A stretch of DNA of 64,000 bases from CAIUPE01 sp046091665 (GCA_046091665.1 JBJTCD010000030.1:62001-126000), one strand, 5' to 3'; counted from the stretch's first letter, positions 33,121-42,355 are shown. A program made the numbers and translations. The notes: generated from the sequence alone by a model not told the origin.

Positions 33121-34584
33121 ATGACAACGCTCATGATGAGACTTTGGAAGCAAAGATTAGGCGACAAAGCGCATTTGGCGTTGATCGCCCGCTTGAGCCT
33201 CATCCTTCTTATTTCGCTACCGATCGCCGCTTGTGTCACGGGGCCCGGGCGTGACTCGCGGCCGTTGGCTTCGATCCCCACGGGAATTCCTGAAAAAGCT
33301 CTTACAGAAGAGCGCGCATCGCTCATCTATATGTTTGGTGGCGAATATCAGGCGCGCGATTCTTTGCGCAGCGAAATTAGAAGCATTGTTGATCGCATTG
33401 TCGCAGCGAGCGATGATCCTGGGCAAAAATACCGCATCACGATTTTGAATTCTTCTTCGCCGAATGCCTTCGCTCTTCCCAATGGTGAACTCTATGTGAC
33501 ACGGGGTCTTCTTGCACTGGCTAATGACACATCGGAAGTGGCCGCCGTCATCGCGCATGAGGTCGCGCATGTGACAGCCAATCACGCACTCAAGCGGGCA
33601 GAGCTCGAAAAACTCGCGCGATCTTTGCCTGAGGGATTGGCATTGAACGAGGCCAACAACACAGAATCTCTGCAATTTTTGCGCGCCAGTTTTTCACGCG
33701 CGCAAGAATTGGAAGCCGACGAAATTGGCATTAGAACCGTCGCAAAAGCCGGTTATGACCCTTATGGCGCTGCGCGCTTTTTGTCATCCATGTCGCGGCT
33801 TTCAAATTTCCAAACTCTCTCTCAAGCGGGGCGCAGAATGACGTTTCTGTCTTCGCATCCGGCAACACCTCAACGAATCTCCGCCGCTTTAGTCGCCGCG
33901 CGCGATGTTGCACGAAGTGACACGATTGAAGCGGATCGAAGCCATTATCTCGAAGCGCTTGAAGGTCTCACTTATGGCGAAGATCCTTCGGGTGGCGTCA
34001 TTCGAGATCATCAATTTATCCATCCGCGGTTTGATTTTTCGTTCACAGCACCATCTCTTCTCAAACTTGAGAACACAACAGAAGCGCTTTTAGGCCTTGA
34101 TGTGAATGGCACAACGGCCATGCGATTTGATATTATTCAATCCGATCAATCACCGACGGGCTCTCTCGAAAAAGGTTGGATTGACAGCGTGAAAATCGAA
34201 CAGATTGAAGAGACATTGATCAATGGATTGAGCAGCGCTACGGGTCTTGGCATGAATTCGAAATGGTCTTTCCGATTTGCAGCGATAAAAAAAGGTTCGG
34301 ATCTATATCGCTTCATCTTTGCGACAAGAATACTAACGCCCGAGCTTGATCGACAATTCTTGGAGTCGATTAAAAGCTTTCGTACTCTCAGAGCAGAAGA
34401 ACGCGAAGCGCTGCAACCTCTTCATCTGACGATGGTCACAGCATCTGAAAGTGATACGGTTGATAAATTGATTGCACAAATGCGCGGTGTTGATCGTCCG
34501 CTTGATCGTTTCTTGATCGTCAACGGACTTGATCGCCCAAAAATCAAAAGCGGTATGAATTATAAATTGATCACGGCTGATTAA
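33121..34584 (+). CDS. M48 family zinc metalloprotease, lipoprotein
   Basis: Predicted periplasmic peptidase related to BepA/LoiP quality-control proteases. The 487-residue product (ATG at 33121; a GTG at 33106 would add five residues) has a signal peptide with lipobox PIAAC near residue 35, the zinc motif HEVAH with the third ligand in ELEADEIG downstream, FLSSHPATPQRI, and a C-terminal domain ending FLIVNGLDRPKIKSGMNYKLI, which looks like a LysM remnant. It lacks the TPR domain of BepA. Likely roles are outer-membrane protein turnover or peptidoglycan-linked proteolysis. Transcribed alone, with a terminator behind it. Confidence 0.88.
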   Translation: MTTLMMRLWKQRLGDKAHLALIARLSLILLISLPIAACVTGPGRDSRPLASIPTGIPEKALTEERASLIYMFGGEYQARDSLRSEIRSIVDRIVAASDDPGQKYRITILNSSSPNAFALPNGELYVTRGLLALANDTSEVAAVIAHEVAHVTANHALKRAELEKLARSLPEGLALNEANNTESLQFLRASFSRAQELEADEIGIRTVAKAGYDPYGAARFLSSMSRLSNFQTLSQAGRRMTFLSSHPATPQRISAALVAARDVARSDTIEADRSHYLEALEGLTYGEDPSGGVIRDHQFIHPRFDFSFTAPSLLKLENTTEALLGLDVNGTTAMRFDIIQSDQSPTGSLEKGWIDSVKIEQIEETLINGLSSATGLGMNSKWSFRFAAIKKGSDLYRFIFATRILTPELDRQFLESIKSFRTLRAEEREALQPLHLTMVTASESDTVDKLIAQMRGVDRPLDRFLIVNGLDRPKIKSGMNYKLITAD

Positions 34585-34596
34585 TCCAAAGTTCAA

Positions 34597-34637
34597 AAAA
34601 ACAAAAAGGGGCGTAAATACGCCCCTGATTATTTACT
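34597..34637. terminator. Bidirectional terminator between the M48 gene and carD
   Basis: GGGGCGTA (34608-34615) and TACGCCCC (34618-34625) form a stem flanked on the left by an A-rich tract and on the right by TGATTATTTA, so it can stop both convergent transcripts. Confidence 0.8.
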
Positions 34638-34658
34638 TATGAAAAAAGAATATGGCGA

Positions 34659-35264
34659 TTAAGCCGCTTCTTCCTGATCAAGATCCGCATCGCCATCGGC
34701 CTCAGCTTCGGCTTCGGCTTCCACTTCAGCCGCTTTGCTACGCTTAGGTGATTTTGCCAATTGCTGCTCGATCAATTTGAGCGCTTCATTTTCAGTTGAC
34801 GTATTCACGGCTGCGACTTCGCGCACAAGACGGTCAAGGGCTGCTTCATAAAGCTGGCGCTCTGAATATGATTGTTCAGGCTGCGCTTCAGAACGATAAA
34901 GATCGCGAACGACTTCAGCGATTTGAATGAGATCACCGGAATTGATCTTCGCTTCATATTCCTGCGCGCGACGCGACCACATCGTGCGTTTGATACGCGC
35001 GCGGCCGGTCACGGTCTCGAGTGCCTTTGTGATGATCGCGGTTTCGGACAATTTGCGCATACCGACGGACGGCGCTTTCGAAACAGGAACACGCAAAGTC
35101 ATTTTGTCTTTTTCAAAGAAAATGACAAAGAGCTCCAATTTGAAGCCCGCGACTTCCTGCACTTCGATTGATTTGATGCGGCCGACACCATGGGTCGGAT
35201 AAACGACGGCCTCGCCTGTCTTGAAACCATGGCCCTTGGTCGTCTTTTTTGAAGTTGTCGTCAT
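34659..35264 (-). CDS. carD: CarD family transcriptional regulator
   Basis: CarD/CdnL-type protein that binds the RNA polymerase beta subunit and stabilises open complexes, often at rRNA promoters. The 201-residue protein has the Tudor-like RNA-polymerase-interacting domain (about 12-75: FKTGEAVVYPTHGVGRIKSIE; FFEKDKMTLRVPVSKAPSVGMR) and a helical DNA-binding domain (about 85-165: KRTMWSRRAQEYEAKINSGDL). The tail (about 176-201) is an acidic Ala/Glu/Asp repeat encoded by a run of GCTTCG-like triplets. ATG start. It lies downstream of fdxA, a common alphaproteobacterial pairing. Confidence 0.94.
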   Translation of the reverse strand: MTTTSKKTTKGHGFKTGEAVVYPTHGVGRIKSIEVQEVAGFKLELFVIFFEKDKMTLRVPVSKAPSVGMRKLSETAIITKALETVTGRARIKRTMWSRRAQEYEAKINSGDLIQIAEVVRDLYRSEAQPEQSYSERQLYEAALDRLVREVAAVNTSTENEALKLIEQQLAKSPKRSKAAEVEAEAEAEADGDADLDQEEAA

Positions 35265-35555
35265 GATGACGCGATCTTTCTCTTTCTTTGCGCCGAACGC
35301 GGCGAGATCGGGATGTTAAAGCCGATTTCTGCTCGTAACCCCCCTGGTGAAATCCACGCGAGGGTCACAGCAACAAAAATCTTCCCTACCTCTTGCTCCG
35401 AGGGGTTTTCCGAACCAGGGAGATGGGGAAGGGGCCGCTCTATCCGATCAAATGAACCGAAACTCCGCCCCACAAGCGGGACTTCTGGTCTATACCAGAA
35501 AATCTAACTATTTCCAAGCTTTATCGTGAAATTGCCGTCTAAAGGGCGGATCGGA
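35265..35555. other. Intergenic region between fdxA and carD
   Basis: The 291-base gap has no credible gene. It holds a perfect hairpin TTCTGGT-CTAT-ACCAGAA at 35483-35500, without a following T run on either strand, 56 bases after the fdxA stop. The carD promoter must lie here, but I could not pick out a convincing -35/-10 pair. Confidence 0.5.
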
Positions 35556-35891
35556 TCAGTCGCCCTGACCCGGTTTTGCGGAAAAAAGAGCCAGTTTATC
35601 GGCCTTGCCGTCAAACTCTTTGGCTTCCGGCAAAGCGTCACGCTTGATCGTTACATTCGGCCATTGCTTGGCGTAATCCGCATTGAGCTTCAGCCACGAT
35701 TCCAATCCGGACTCGGTGTCGGGCTTGATTGCCTCGGCAGGGCATTCAGGCTCGCAAACACCACAATCGATGCATTCATCGGGATGAATGACGAGCATAT
35801 TCTCGCCTTCATAGAAACAATCGACCGGACAGACCTCGACGCAGTCCATATATTTGCACTTGATGCAGTTTTCGACGACGACATAGGTCAT
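35556..35891 (-). CDS. fdxA: 7Fe ferredoxin FdxA
   Basis: Small electron-transfer protein carrying one [3Fe-4S] and one [4Fe-4S] cluster. The 111-residue protein has Cys spacing typical of the family: CIKCKYMDCVEVCPVDCFYEG near the start and CIDCGVCEPECPAEAI after it, followed by a C-terminal extension (about 60-111, WLKLNADYAKQWPNV). ATG start. The redox partner is not evident. It lies downstream of motAB and upstream of carD on the same strand. Confidence 0.96.
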   Translation of the reverse strand: MTYVVVENCIKCKYMDCVEVCPVDCFYEGENMLVIHPDECIDCGVCEPECPAEAIKPDTESGLESWLKLNADYAKQWPNVTIKRDALPEAKEFDGKADKLALFSAKPGQGD

Positions 35892-35972
35892 TTTAAGGCT
35901 CCGTTACGCCCATTCTCAGCAGGTTGGGAGTTTGCTAACCGAGTTGATCGGGCCTTGCAAGGCAGAGAAAAA

Positions 35973-36803
35973 TCAAAATTTCTTCTGGATCGGGAGCGGA
36001 GGGGGCTCTCTGATCAACAAGATATCAATACGCCGATTAGCCGCGAGGGTCGGATTGTCGGGGAAGAGCGGTTCCGTATCGGCTTTGCCCGAAATCGAAG
36101 CAAAGCGATCTTTAGGGAGACCCGCTTCGGAAAGAATTGATCGCACGGAGGCTGCTCGGCCAATTGATAAATCCCAGGGCGAGACCTCGCCATTTTGGCC
36201 CGAAGCGGGACGGGCCGTGTGCCCCGTGATCGCGATCCGGTTTGATAATTTGCGGATCGGACCTGCCAATTTGATCAGCGCGTCTTTCACAAAGGGCAGG
36301 GGCTCAAGCGATCCATCAGGAAACATTGAACGGCCCGATTGATCGACAAGAGCCACATCGAGGCCATCTTTCGTTTCCTGAATGATGAGATTTTTAGAAA
36401 GCTCGGTCAGTTCCGGCATATCGGCTATCGCCTGACGAAGCGTCGCGGCGGCGAGAGCAAAGGTCCGGTCATTGGTGGCAAGATCGAGCCCCTCCATGCG
36501 CTTCTCGCCGACAACGGGGCCGGCTTGGTCCGTGCCATTTTCAGGCGGAAGGAATTTCGCATTTTTCAAAAAGGGTTTGGTCGGCGTACCCTCCATCTCG
36601 ATCATCGAAGCGAATTGGTTTTTAATCTGCATGCCGAAGGCATCTTTCATCGATCCGGCAACCAATTTCATTTTCGCTTGATCTTGGGTTGAGAACGCCA
36701 CGAGCATGACGAAGAAACTCATCAAGAGGCCCATGAGATCAGCAAAAGTCACGAACCATCCGTGACCTCCACCACCATGCCCACCACCCTTTTTGCGTGC
36801 CAT
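35973..36803 (-). CDS. MotB/PomB-like stator subunit with OmpA peptidoglycan-binding domain
   Basis: B subunit of an ion-driven stator, probably of the flagellar motor. The 276-residue protein has a Gly/His-rich cytoplasmic start, one membrane helix with the ion-binding Asp22 (FADLMGLLMSFFVMLVAFS), the plug/linker region (AGSMKDAFGMQ), and a C-terminal OmpA-type domain (about 140-265: LIIQETKDGLDVALVD; AITGHTARPA; LSIGRAASVRSILSE; ANRRIDILL). The helix and the AGSMKxAFG stretch recall Vibrio PomB more than rhizobial MotB. It lies two bases behind its A-subunit partner. No other flagellar gene is in the window. Confidence 0.85.
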   Translation of the reverse strand: MARKKGGGHGGGGHGWFVTFADLMGLLMSFFVMLVAFSTQDQAKMKLVAGSMKDAFGMQIKNQFASMIEMEGTPTKPFLKNAKFLPPENGTDQAGPVVGEKRMEGLDLATNDRTFALAAATLRQAIADMPELTELSKNLIIQETKDGLDVALVDQSGRSMFPDGSLEPLPFVKDALIKLAGPIRKLSNRIAITGHTARPASGQNGEVSPWDLSIGRAASVRSILSEAGLPKDRFASISGKADTEPLFPDNPTLAANRRIDILLIREPPPLPIQKKF

Positions 36804-36805
36804 GA

Positions 36806-37570
36806 TTACGCCGCCGCCATAGCTTCGCGATGTTTGATCGGCAGATAGGCGACAAGCATTTCGCGCACGACTCCAGGGCTCTTGGCTTCGCGAATTTGCA
36901 TCACGCCATCAATGACCAGCGCGCGACAAACATCTTCTTCTTCCAGTTTGAGCTGAAGCTTATCAGCAACAGGAAGGCAGATGAGGTTGGCGATCAGCGC
37001 GCCATAGAGCGTTGCGAGCAAAGAGATGGCCATGAAGGGCCCGAGCTTTGACGGATCTTCCATATTGCTGAACATCTGTACCATGCCGATGAGCGTGCCG
37101 ATCATACCCCAAGCGGGCGCGGCATCACCAATGGCGCGATAGACTTTTCCGCCTTCCTCAAGCCGTTGAAGAAAAGCGTCCGTATCGCGTTGCAAAGTTT
37201 CCCGAATGAATTCGCGATCATAGCCGTCGGCGATATAGCGAATACCTTGCGCACAGAAGCGATCTTTGACCGTCACTCTTTCAAGAGCGGCGGCGCCTGA
37301 ACGACGTGCCGTATCCGCAATTTTTGTAATTTCTTCAATCAGTTCACGCGGCTCCGACGAATGCATGAGAAAGGCGTAACGCATCCCTGTCGGGAAACCA
37401 TGCATGAGAGTCGACAAGGGAAAGCGGATCAAAGTTGCGCCCGCACAGCCACCGAAAATAACAATCAAGGCGTGTTCGGAAATGAAGGCGGCGGGAGATC
37501 CGTCGAGCGTCGTTAAGATTCCGATAACGGCCAAGCCACCGACAAGGCCAAGGGCAGTCGCAAGATCCAT
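36806..37570 (-). CDS. MotA/PomA-like stator subunit
   Basis: A subunit of the stator, a four-helix ion-channel protein that forms a ring around the B subunit. The 254-residue protein begins MDLATALGLVGGLAVIGILT and has membrane helices at about 4-22 and 30-50, a large cytoplasmic loop (about 70-145), and two C-terminal helices in FRAIGDAAPA-type sequence (here YRAIGDAAPAWGMIGTLIGM, GPFMAISLLATLYGALIANL). The sequence around SNMEDPSKLGPFMA and IDGVMQIREAKSPGVV resembles PomA closely. Coupling ion (H+ or Na+) cannot be decided from this. ATG start. Confidence 0.87.
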   Translation of the reverse strand: MDLATALGLVGGLAVIGILTTLDGSPAAFISEHALIVIFGGCAGATLIRFPLSTLMHGFPTGMRYAFLMHSSEPRELIEEITKIADTARRSGAAALERVTVKDRFCAQGIRYIADGYDREFIRETLQRDTDAFLQRLEEGGKVYRAIGDAAPAWGMIGTLIGMVQMFSNMEDPSKLGPFMAISLLATLYGALIANLICLPVADKLQLKLEEEDVCRALVIDGVMQIREAKSPGVVREMLVAYLPIKHREAMAAA

Positions 37571-37655
37571 CGCAAGCCATCCTAAAAATTGCCCATCGAC
37601 ATGGGGGAATAGACTTACGTTAGGGAATATTGACTAATAATTGGTAACGAAAATT

Positions 37656-38969
37656 CTATGACTTCTCGACGGTTTCACCCGCCTTGGCTTTATTCAAAGC
37701 GGTAATTTTCAAAAGGGCGATCCGGTTTTTAGATTTCCGGAGAATTTCAAACCGATAAGAATAGAATGTGAAAATCTGTCCTACCTCGGGGATGGTCTGC
37801 GCTTCGTGGATGACCAAACCCGCAATGGTTGTGGCTTCCTCATCCGGCAAATCCCAATCCATCGCGCGATTCAAATCACGAATCGGCACGGAGCCATCGA
37901 CACGAACCGAGCCATCGGGCATCGCACGCAAGCCCTGAACGCGGATGTCATGTTCATCACGAATATCACCGACGATTTCCTCAAGAATATCCTCGAGTGT
38001 GACAAGGCCCATCACCTCGCCATACTCGTCGACCACCAAAGCGACATGAAGCTTCTTTGAAAGAAAGGCTTTGAGTTGTTCTTTCAACGAGGTCGTATCG
38101 GGAACAAACCAAGGCTCAAGCGCAATCGAGCGAACATCAAGCTTCGCTGCATTCCCGCCCGCAGCATCATAGGCGCGAAGAAGATCTTTCGCGTGAAGAA
38201 TACCAATGATGTTCTCAGATGACTCTGACCATAAAGGCAATCTTGTATGGGGGGAGGCAAGAACCTCTTTGACAATGTCTTCCGGTGGCAAATCGGCAGA
38301 AATGGTGCGCATTTTGGTTCGATGAACCATGATGTCGGAGACTTCAAGTTCCGCAAGATCAAGAAGGCCGCCAAACATTTTCTGTTCTTCGGTTTCAACG
38401 CCACCTTCACTGTGAAGAAGATTAACCGCGCCACGCAATTCTTCCGTGGCTGAAAGAATGGCTTCATTATCCCCGAGACGCACACCAAAAGGATAAAGAA
38501 GAACGCGCACAAGCGCTTCGACCGCCATCGTCATGGGGCCGAAAAGCGCGACAACAAAAGATAATGGGCGCGAGAGAATGAGCGCTGCGCGATCAGGGCT
38601 TGATATCGCAATCGTCTTGGGCATCACTTCGGCGAAGATGATCACCAACACTGACATAACAATTGTGGCGTAGATCGTCCCTTCAGCGCCAAAGAATTTG
38701 ATAAGTACGCTGGTTGTGAAAGCAGATGCGCCAATATTGACGACATTATTTCCGATCAGCATCGCGCCGATGAAACGCTCTTTCATCATGAGAAGGCGAT
38801 TAACAAGTCCAGCTCTTTGATCGCCCGATTTTTCAAGCGCGTGCATCCGCGCGCGCGAAGCGGCGGTGAGTGCCGTTTCGGCGCCGGAGAAAAACGCTGA
38901 AAGCGCAAGGCAAAATACAACAATACCCAAAGCGAACCAAGGATCCGCCGAAATATTCAGATTTTCCAT
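37656..38969 (-). CDS. CNNM/CorC (HlyC) family membrane protein with CBS domains
   Basis: CNNM-type transporter-related protein; relatives export Mg2+ or other divalent cations, and some are annotated hemolysin-like. The 437-residue protein has a DUF21 membrane domain (about 10-190, three to four helices, starting ALSAFFSGAETALTAASRARMHALE), a CBS pair (about 205-330: VSDIMVHRTKMRTISAD; GEVMGLVTLEDILEEIVGDIRDEHD) and a C-terminal transporter-associated domain (about 345-425: DGSVPIRDLNRAMDWDLPDEEATTIAGLV). ATG start. It lies 14 bases after the aroKB gene and probably shares its transcript. Confidence 0.92.
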   Translation of the reverse strand: MENLNISADPWFALGIVVFCLALSAFFSGAETALTAASRARMHALEKSGDQRAGLVNRLLMMKERFIGAMLIGNNVVNIGASAFTTSVLIKFFGAEGTIYATIVMSVLVIIFAEVMPKTIAISSPDRAALILSRPLSFVVALFGPMTMAVEALVRVLLYPFGVRLGDNEAILSATEELRGAVNLLHSEGGVETEEQKMFGGLLDLAELEVSDIMVHRTKMRTISADLPPEDIVKEVLASPHTRLPLWSESSENIIGILHAKDLLRAYDAAGGNAAKLDVRSIALEPWFVPDTTSLKEQLKAFLSKKLHVALVVDEYGEVMGLVTLEDILEEIVGDIRDEHDIRVQGLRAMPDGSVRVDGSVPIRDLNRAMDWDLPDEEATTIAGLVIHEAQTIPEVGQIFTFYSYRFEILRKSKNRIALLKITALNKAKAGETVEKS

Positions 38970-38983
38970 GATCGGTTTTTCAC

Positions 38984-40708
38984 CTAGCTGGCCAAATAGT
39001 CATCCAAAAAGGAACGTACATCACCGGAATCGACATCCGGTGCGATAAAGCTTTCGCCAATTCCGCGCGCGAGAATGAAGGTCAAACGACCTTTCTTCAC
39101 TTTTTTATCCTGTGCCATCGCATCAAGTATGTTGTCAGAACCGGCGGTCCATCCCGGAATGGCCTTTATTTTTGTTGGCAATCCGACTTTTTCAAGATGA
39201 CGTTCGATTCGTGAAGCATCTTGCCCAGACGCCAAACCGAGCTTTTGCGAAAACTGGAACGCACAACAAAGACCAATCGCAACCGCTTCACCATGGACAA
39301 GGCGTGCGCCATCATAGGCAACGATCCGTTCAAAGGCATGCGCAAATGTATGGCCCAAATTCAGCAGCGCTCTTTCGCCCTCTTCACGCTCATCACGCAT
39401 CACAATCGCAGCTTTCGCACGACATGATTTGGAAATCGCATAGACGCGATCAGCGCCACCGGCGAAGACACCTTCATGATGCGCTTCAAGCCAATTAAAA
39501 AATTCGGCATCATTAATGAGGCCGTATTTGACAACTTCTGCATAGCCTGCAGCAAATTCACGTTTTGAGAGCGTATCAAGACAATCAACATCAGCGAGAA
39601 CAAGGCTTGGCTGATGGAAAGCACCGATCAAATTCTTACCGTGATCAGAATTGACGCCCGTCTTGCCGCCGACAGAGGAATCAACTTGAGCAAGAAGCGT
39701 TGTTGGAATTTGAACGAAACGCATACCACGCCGTGTGATCGCTGCCGCAAAACCCGCGAGATCACCAATCACACCGCCGCCTAAAGCAATAACAAGATCA
39801 CCGCGTTCCAATTTCGCAACTAAAATCTCGTCAACCACTTTTGTCACCATGGCCATGGATTTTGTTTTTTCACCCGGCGGAAGGACAACGGCGTGAGAAC
39901 GAATATCAGAATTTTGCAAACTGTTTTGAAGCGTTGCGAGATGATGTTGAGCAACATTTTCATCAGTAATGATCGCAACAGAAAGCCCTTTGCCTAAAGC
40001 CGCGATGCGTTCGCCTACCGTTTCAAGTAGCCCGCTTCCAATGACAATATCATAAGCGCGGCCTGGTAAATCCACTTTCACAAGATCAGACAGGGGATCA
40101 GGCTTTATGATCGTCGGCGTGCGAAGTTCAAAATGAGAAGAGAGTTCGACAATGATTTCATCGACGATGACTTCGTGCGCAACATCGCGCGAATGGATCG
40201 TTAGTGTTGCGTCCGCATAGTTTGGATAGCGAAGCTCGATAAGATCACGCAGCGTTTTTTCAGGATCTTCTGTTTGAAGAAGAGGGCGGTTCGATCTCTT
40301 CTTCACGCGGCGCAACAGCACATCAAAATCAGCCTTCAACCAAATCGATACACCCGCCTCTGCGATGCGTTTGCGCGTATCAGCGTTCATGAAGGCGCCG
40401 CCGCCGGTGGCGAGAACACTTGCCCCTTCACCAAGAAGCCGCTGGATCACACGTTGCTCGCCCAAGCGAAATTCAGCTTCACCGCGCGTTGAAAAAATTT
40501 CCGGAATGGTCATACCGGCGGCACGTTCAATCTCAGCATCGGCATCATTGAAGGGAATGCCCAAACGCTGTGCCAATCTTTTGCCAATCGATGTCTTCCC
40601 CGCGCCCATCATGCCGACAAGCACGATCGTCCGCGTCCCCAAAGCCGCTTTGAGCGCGCGCGTGTCCTCGGTTTCGGTCAGATTCACAGGCGAATTCACT
40701 TCGTTCAC
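38984..40708 (-). CDS. aroKB: Bifunctional shikimate kinase / 3-dehydroquinate synthase fusion
   Basis: A single 574-residue reading frame joins two shikimate-pathway enzymes. The N-terminal shikimate kinase (about 25-200) has P-loop GMMGAGKTSIG (32-42), DADAEIE, RGEAEFRLGE and LATGGGAFMN. The 3-dehydroquinate synthase (about 205-574) has YDIVIGSGLLE, the NAD site ALGGGVIGDLAGFAAA, PTTLLAQVDSSVGGKTGVN, EVVKYGLI, NLGHTFAHAFE and HGEAVAIG zinc ligands. In many alphaproteobacteria aroK and aroB are adjacent separate genes; here no stop or restart lies between them. GTG start; an overlapping ATG is out of frame. The first 20 residues are extra to the kinase. Confidence 0.93.
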   Translation of the reverse strand: MNEVNSPVNLTETEDTRALKAALGTRTIVLVGMMGAGKTSIGKRLAQRLGIPFNDADAEIERAAGMTIPEIFSTRGEAEFRLGEQRVIQRLLGEGASVLATGGGAFMNADTRKRIAEAGVSIWLKADFDVLLRRVKKRSNRPLLQTEDPEKTLRDLIELRYPNYADATLTIHSRDVAHEVIVDEIIVELSSHFELRTPTIIKPDPLSDLVKVDLPGRAYDIVIGSGLLETVGERIAALGKGLSVAIITDENVAQHHLATLQNSLQNSDIRSHAVVLPPGEKTKSMAMVTKVVDEILVAKLERGDLVIALGGGVIGDLAGFAAAITRRGMRFVQIPTTLLAQVDSSVGGKTGVNSDHGKNLIGAFHQPSLVLADVDCLDTLSKREFAAGYAEVVKYGLINDAEFFNWLEAHHEGVFAGGADRVYAISKSCRAKAAIVMRDEREEGERALLNLGHTFAHAFERIVAYDGARLVHGEAVAIGLCCAFQFSQKLGLASGQDASRIERHLEKVGLPTKIKAIPGWTAGSDNILDAMAQDKKVKKGRLTFILARGIGESFIAPDVDSGDVRSFLDDYLAS

Positions 40709-40775
40709 ATCAACCCCCGGTCATTGCGGATGCGTCATAGCATAGGAGCAGCGAATCTTGCATCATGGGACCATC

Positions 40776-41717
40776 ATGACGCGCAAAGAGATCGGCAAAT
40801 CCTCGGCCCTTGAGGATTTTCTCGCAATGCTGGCTGCCGAAAGAGGGGCGGCCAAAAACACGTTGGACGCCTATCGGCGCGACCTTGAAGACGCTGAGGC
40901 GCGGCTTTTAAAGCGCAAAAAGCCACTGGAAGAGGCTGAGACCAACGATCTTCGGGCCCTTTTCAGTCAGTTTTCGGCGGCAGGCCTCGCGCCCTCGACC
41001 GCCGCCCGCAAGCGTGCGGCACTTAGGCAATTCTATCTCTTTTTGCAGGCCGAAAAGCTCAGAAAGGACAATCCCGTCGATGGCCTCGATGCGCCAAAGC
41101 AGAAGAGGCCGCTTCCCAAGACGCTCTCGATTGCTGAAGTGACTTGTCTGATTGCGACAGCCTTCGAGCGCGTCGAGCGTGCGGACCAGACCCCGGCAAG
41201 CCGGATGCGGGCGGCGAGAATGGCGGCGCTTTTGGAGCTCATCTACGCGACGGGCTTACGTGTTTCGGAACTGATTGCCTTGCCGTCACGGGTCGCGCGG
41301 ATGAAAGATCGGCTTCTTGCCATACGCGGAAAGGGCGGACGCGAGCGCTTGGTGCCGCTCACCGAACGGTCGAAAAATGCCATCGGGCGCTATCTTGAAT
41401 TGGGGGGCGATGCGCTCAAAGCGTCTGCCTGGTTATTCCCGTCCGACAGCGAAAGCGGACACATGACCCGCCAGGCTTTTGCGCGCGATTTAAAAGAGCT
41501 TGCGTCTGAGGTGGGATTGTCGCCACGTCTCATCAGCCCGCATGTATTGCGTCACGCCTTCGCAAGCCATCTTCTTCAAGGCGGCGCTGATTTACGCATT
41601 GTACAACAATTGCTCGGCCATGCCGATATTGGCACAACACAAATCTATACACATCTTCCTGATGAACGTCTCAAGGGACTTGTGCGTGATCTTCATCCGC
41701 TTTCGGATAAAAAGTGA
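40776..41717 (+). CDS. xerD: Tyrosine recombinase XerD
   Basis: Resolves chromosome dimers at dif with XerC and the FtsK translocase, which is also encoded in this window. The 313-residue product has the SAM-like N-terminal domain (about 10-105) and the catalytic domain with Arg162 (TGLRVSEL), Lys186 (IRGKGGRERLVPL), His256/Arg259 (HVLRHAFASHLL), His282 (LLGHADIGTTQIYTH) and the nucleophile Tyr291. The ATG at 40776 is chosen; a TTG at 40758 with a well-placed AGGAG is a real alternative adding six residues. XerD rather than XerC is inferred from resemblance. Divergent from aroKB. Confidence 0.9.
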   Translation: MTRKEIGKSSALEDFLAMLAAERGAAKNTLDAYRRDLEDAEARLLKRKKPLEEAETNDLRALFSQFSAAGLAPSTAARKRAALRQFYLFLQAEKLRKDNPVDGLDAPKQKRPLPKTLSIAEVTCLIATAFERVERADQTPASRMRAARMAALLELIYATGLRVSELIALPSRVARMKDRLLAIRGKGGRERLVPLTERSKNAIGRYLELGGDALKASAWLFPSDSESGHMTRQAFARDLKELASEVGLSPRLISPHVLRHAFASHLLQGGADLRIVQQLLGHADIGTTQIYTHLPDERLKGLVRDLHPLSDKK

Positions 41718-41719
41718 AA

Positions 41720-42355
41720 TTACCGACGCGACAAAACAAAGACCGCCTGTTCACCAAAAAAATTCCAGAGTGTTCGCGGCAAATCGGTTCGCACCGGAAT
41801 GCCAAATCGATCAAGTGCTACGGCGTGATCAATCTTGGCGTCAATATCTTTGCAAAGCGATCTGAAATCATCAATCGTGCAGAAGTGAATATTTGGCGTT
41901 TCGTACCATGAGTATGAAAGATTTTTTGTCACCGGCATGCGGCCTGAAAACAACAATTGAAACCGGATGCGCCAATGACCAAAATTCGGGAATGAGACGA
42001 TCGCATAACGACCGATGCGAAGCATATGTTCGACAACTTCACGCGGCCTATTCATCGCCTGCAGCGTCTGTGAGAGAATCACATAGTCAAAAGATTGATC
42101 CGGATAAAAAATAAGATCAGAATCTGCGTCGCCTTGAATGACAGAAAGCCCTTTGGCCACGCATTCATTCACGCCTTTTTGCGAAAGCTCGATCCCGCGT
42201 GCATCAGCCCCGCGTTTCTCGGCCAATAATCGCAAAAGCGTGCCATCACCACAACCCACATCCAATACACGTGACCCTTCAGCCACCATCTCGGCGAGAT
42301 GATGAAGATCAACGCGCGCATTGAATTGATCATCATGAGAAGAAAGCGAGCTCAT
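41720..42355 (-). CDS. metW: Methionine biosynthesis protein MetW
   Basis: SAM-methyltransferase-fold partner of MetX, needed for full homoserine acyltransferase activity in several proteobacteria. The 211-residue protein has the cofactor motif VLDVGCGDGTLLRLLAE, the GDADSDLIFYPDQSFDYVILSQTLQ segment, VSFPNFGHWRIRFQLLFSGRMPVTKNLSYSWYETPNIHFCTIDDF and the C-terminal LPRTLWNFFGEQAVFVL, all typical of MetW. The ATG overlaps the metX stop by four bases. It ends two bases short of the convergent xerD stop. Confidence 0.95.
   Translation of the reverse strand: MSSLSSHDDQFNARVDLHHLAEMVAEGSRVLDVGCGDGTLLRLLAEKRGADARGIELSQKGVNECVAKGLSVIQGDADSDLIFYPDQSFDYVILSQTLQAMNRPREVVEHMLRIGRYAIVSFPNFGHWRIRFQLLFSGRMPVTKNLSYSWYETPNIHFCTIDDFRSLCKDIDAKIDHAVALDRFGIPVRTDLPRTLWNFFGEQAVFVLSRR

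Noticed and set aside
35526..36140. 204-codon open frame on the plus strand
   Set aside because: It is antisense to fdxA and the MotB-like gene, both with clear motifs.
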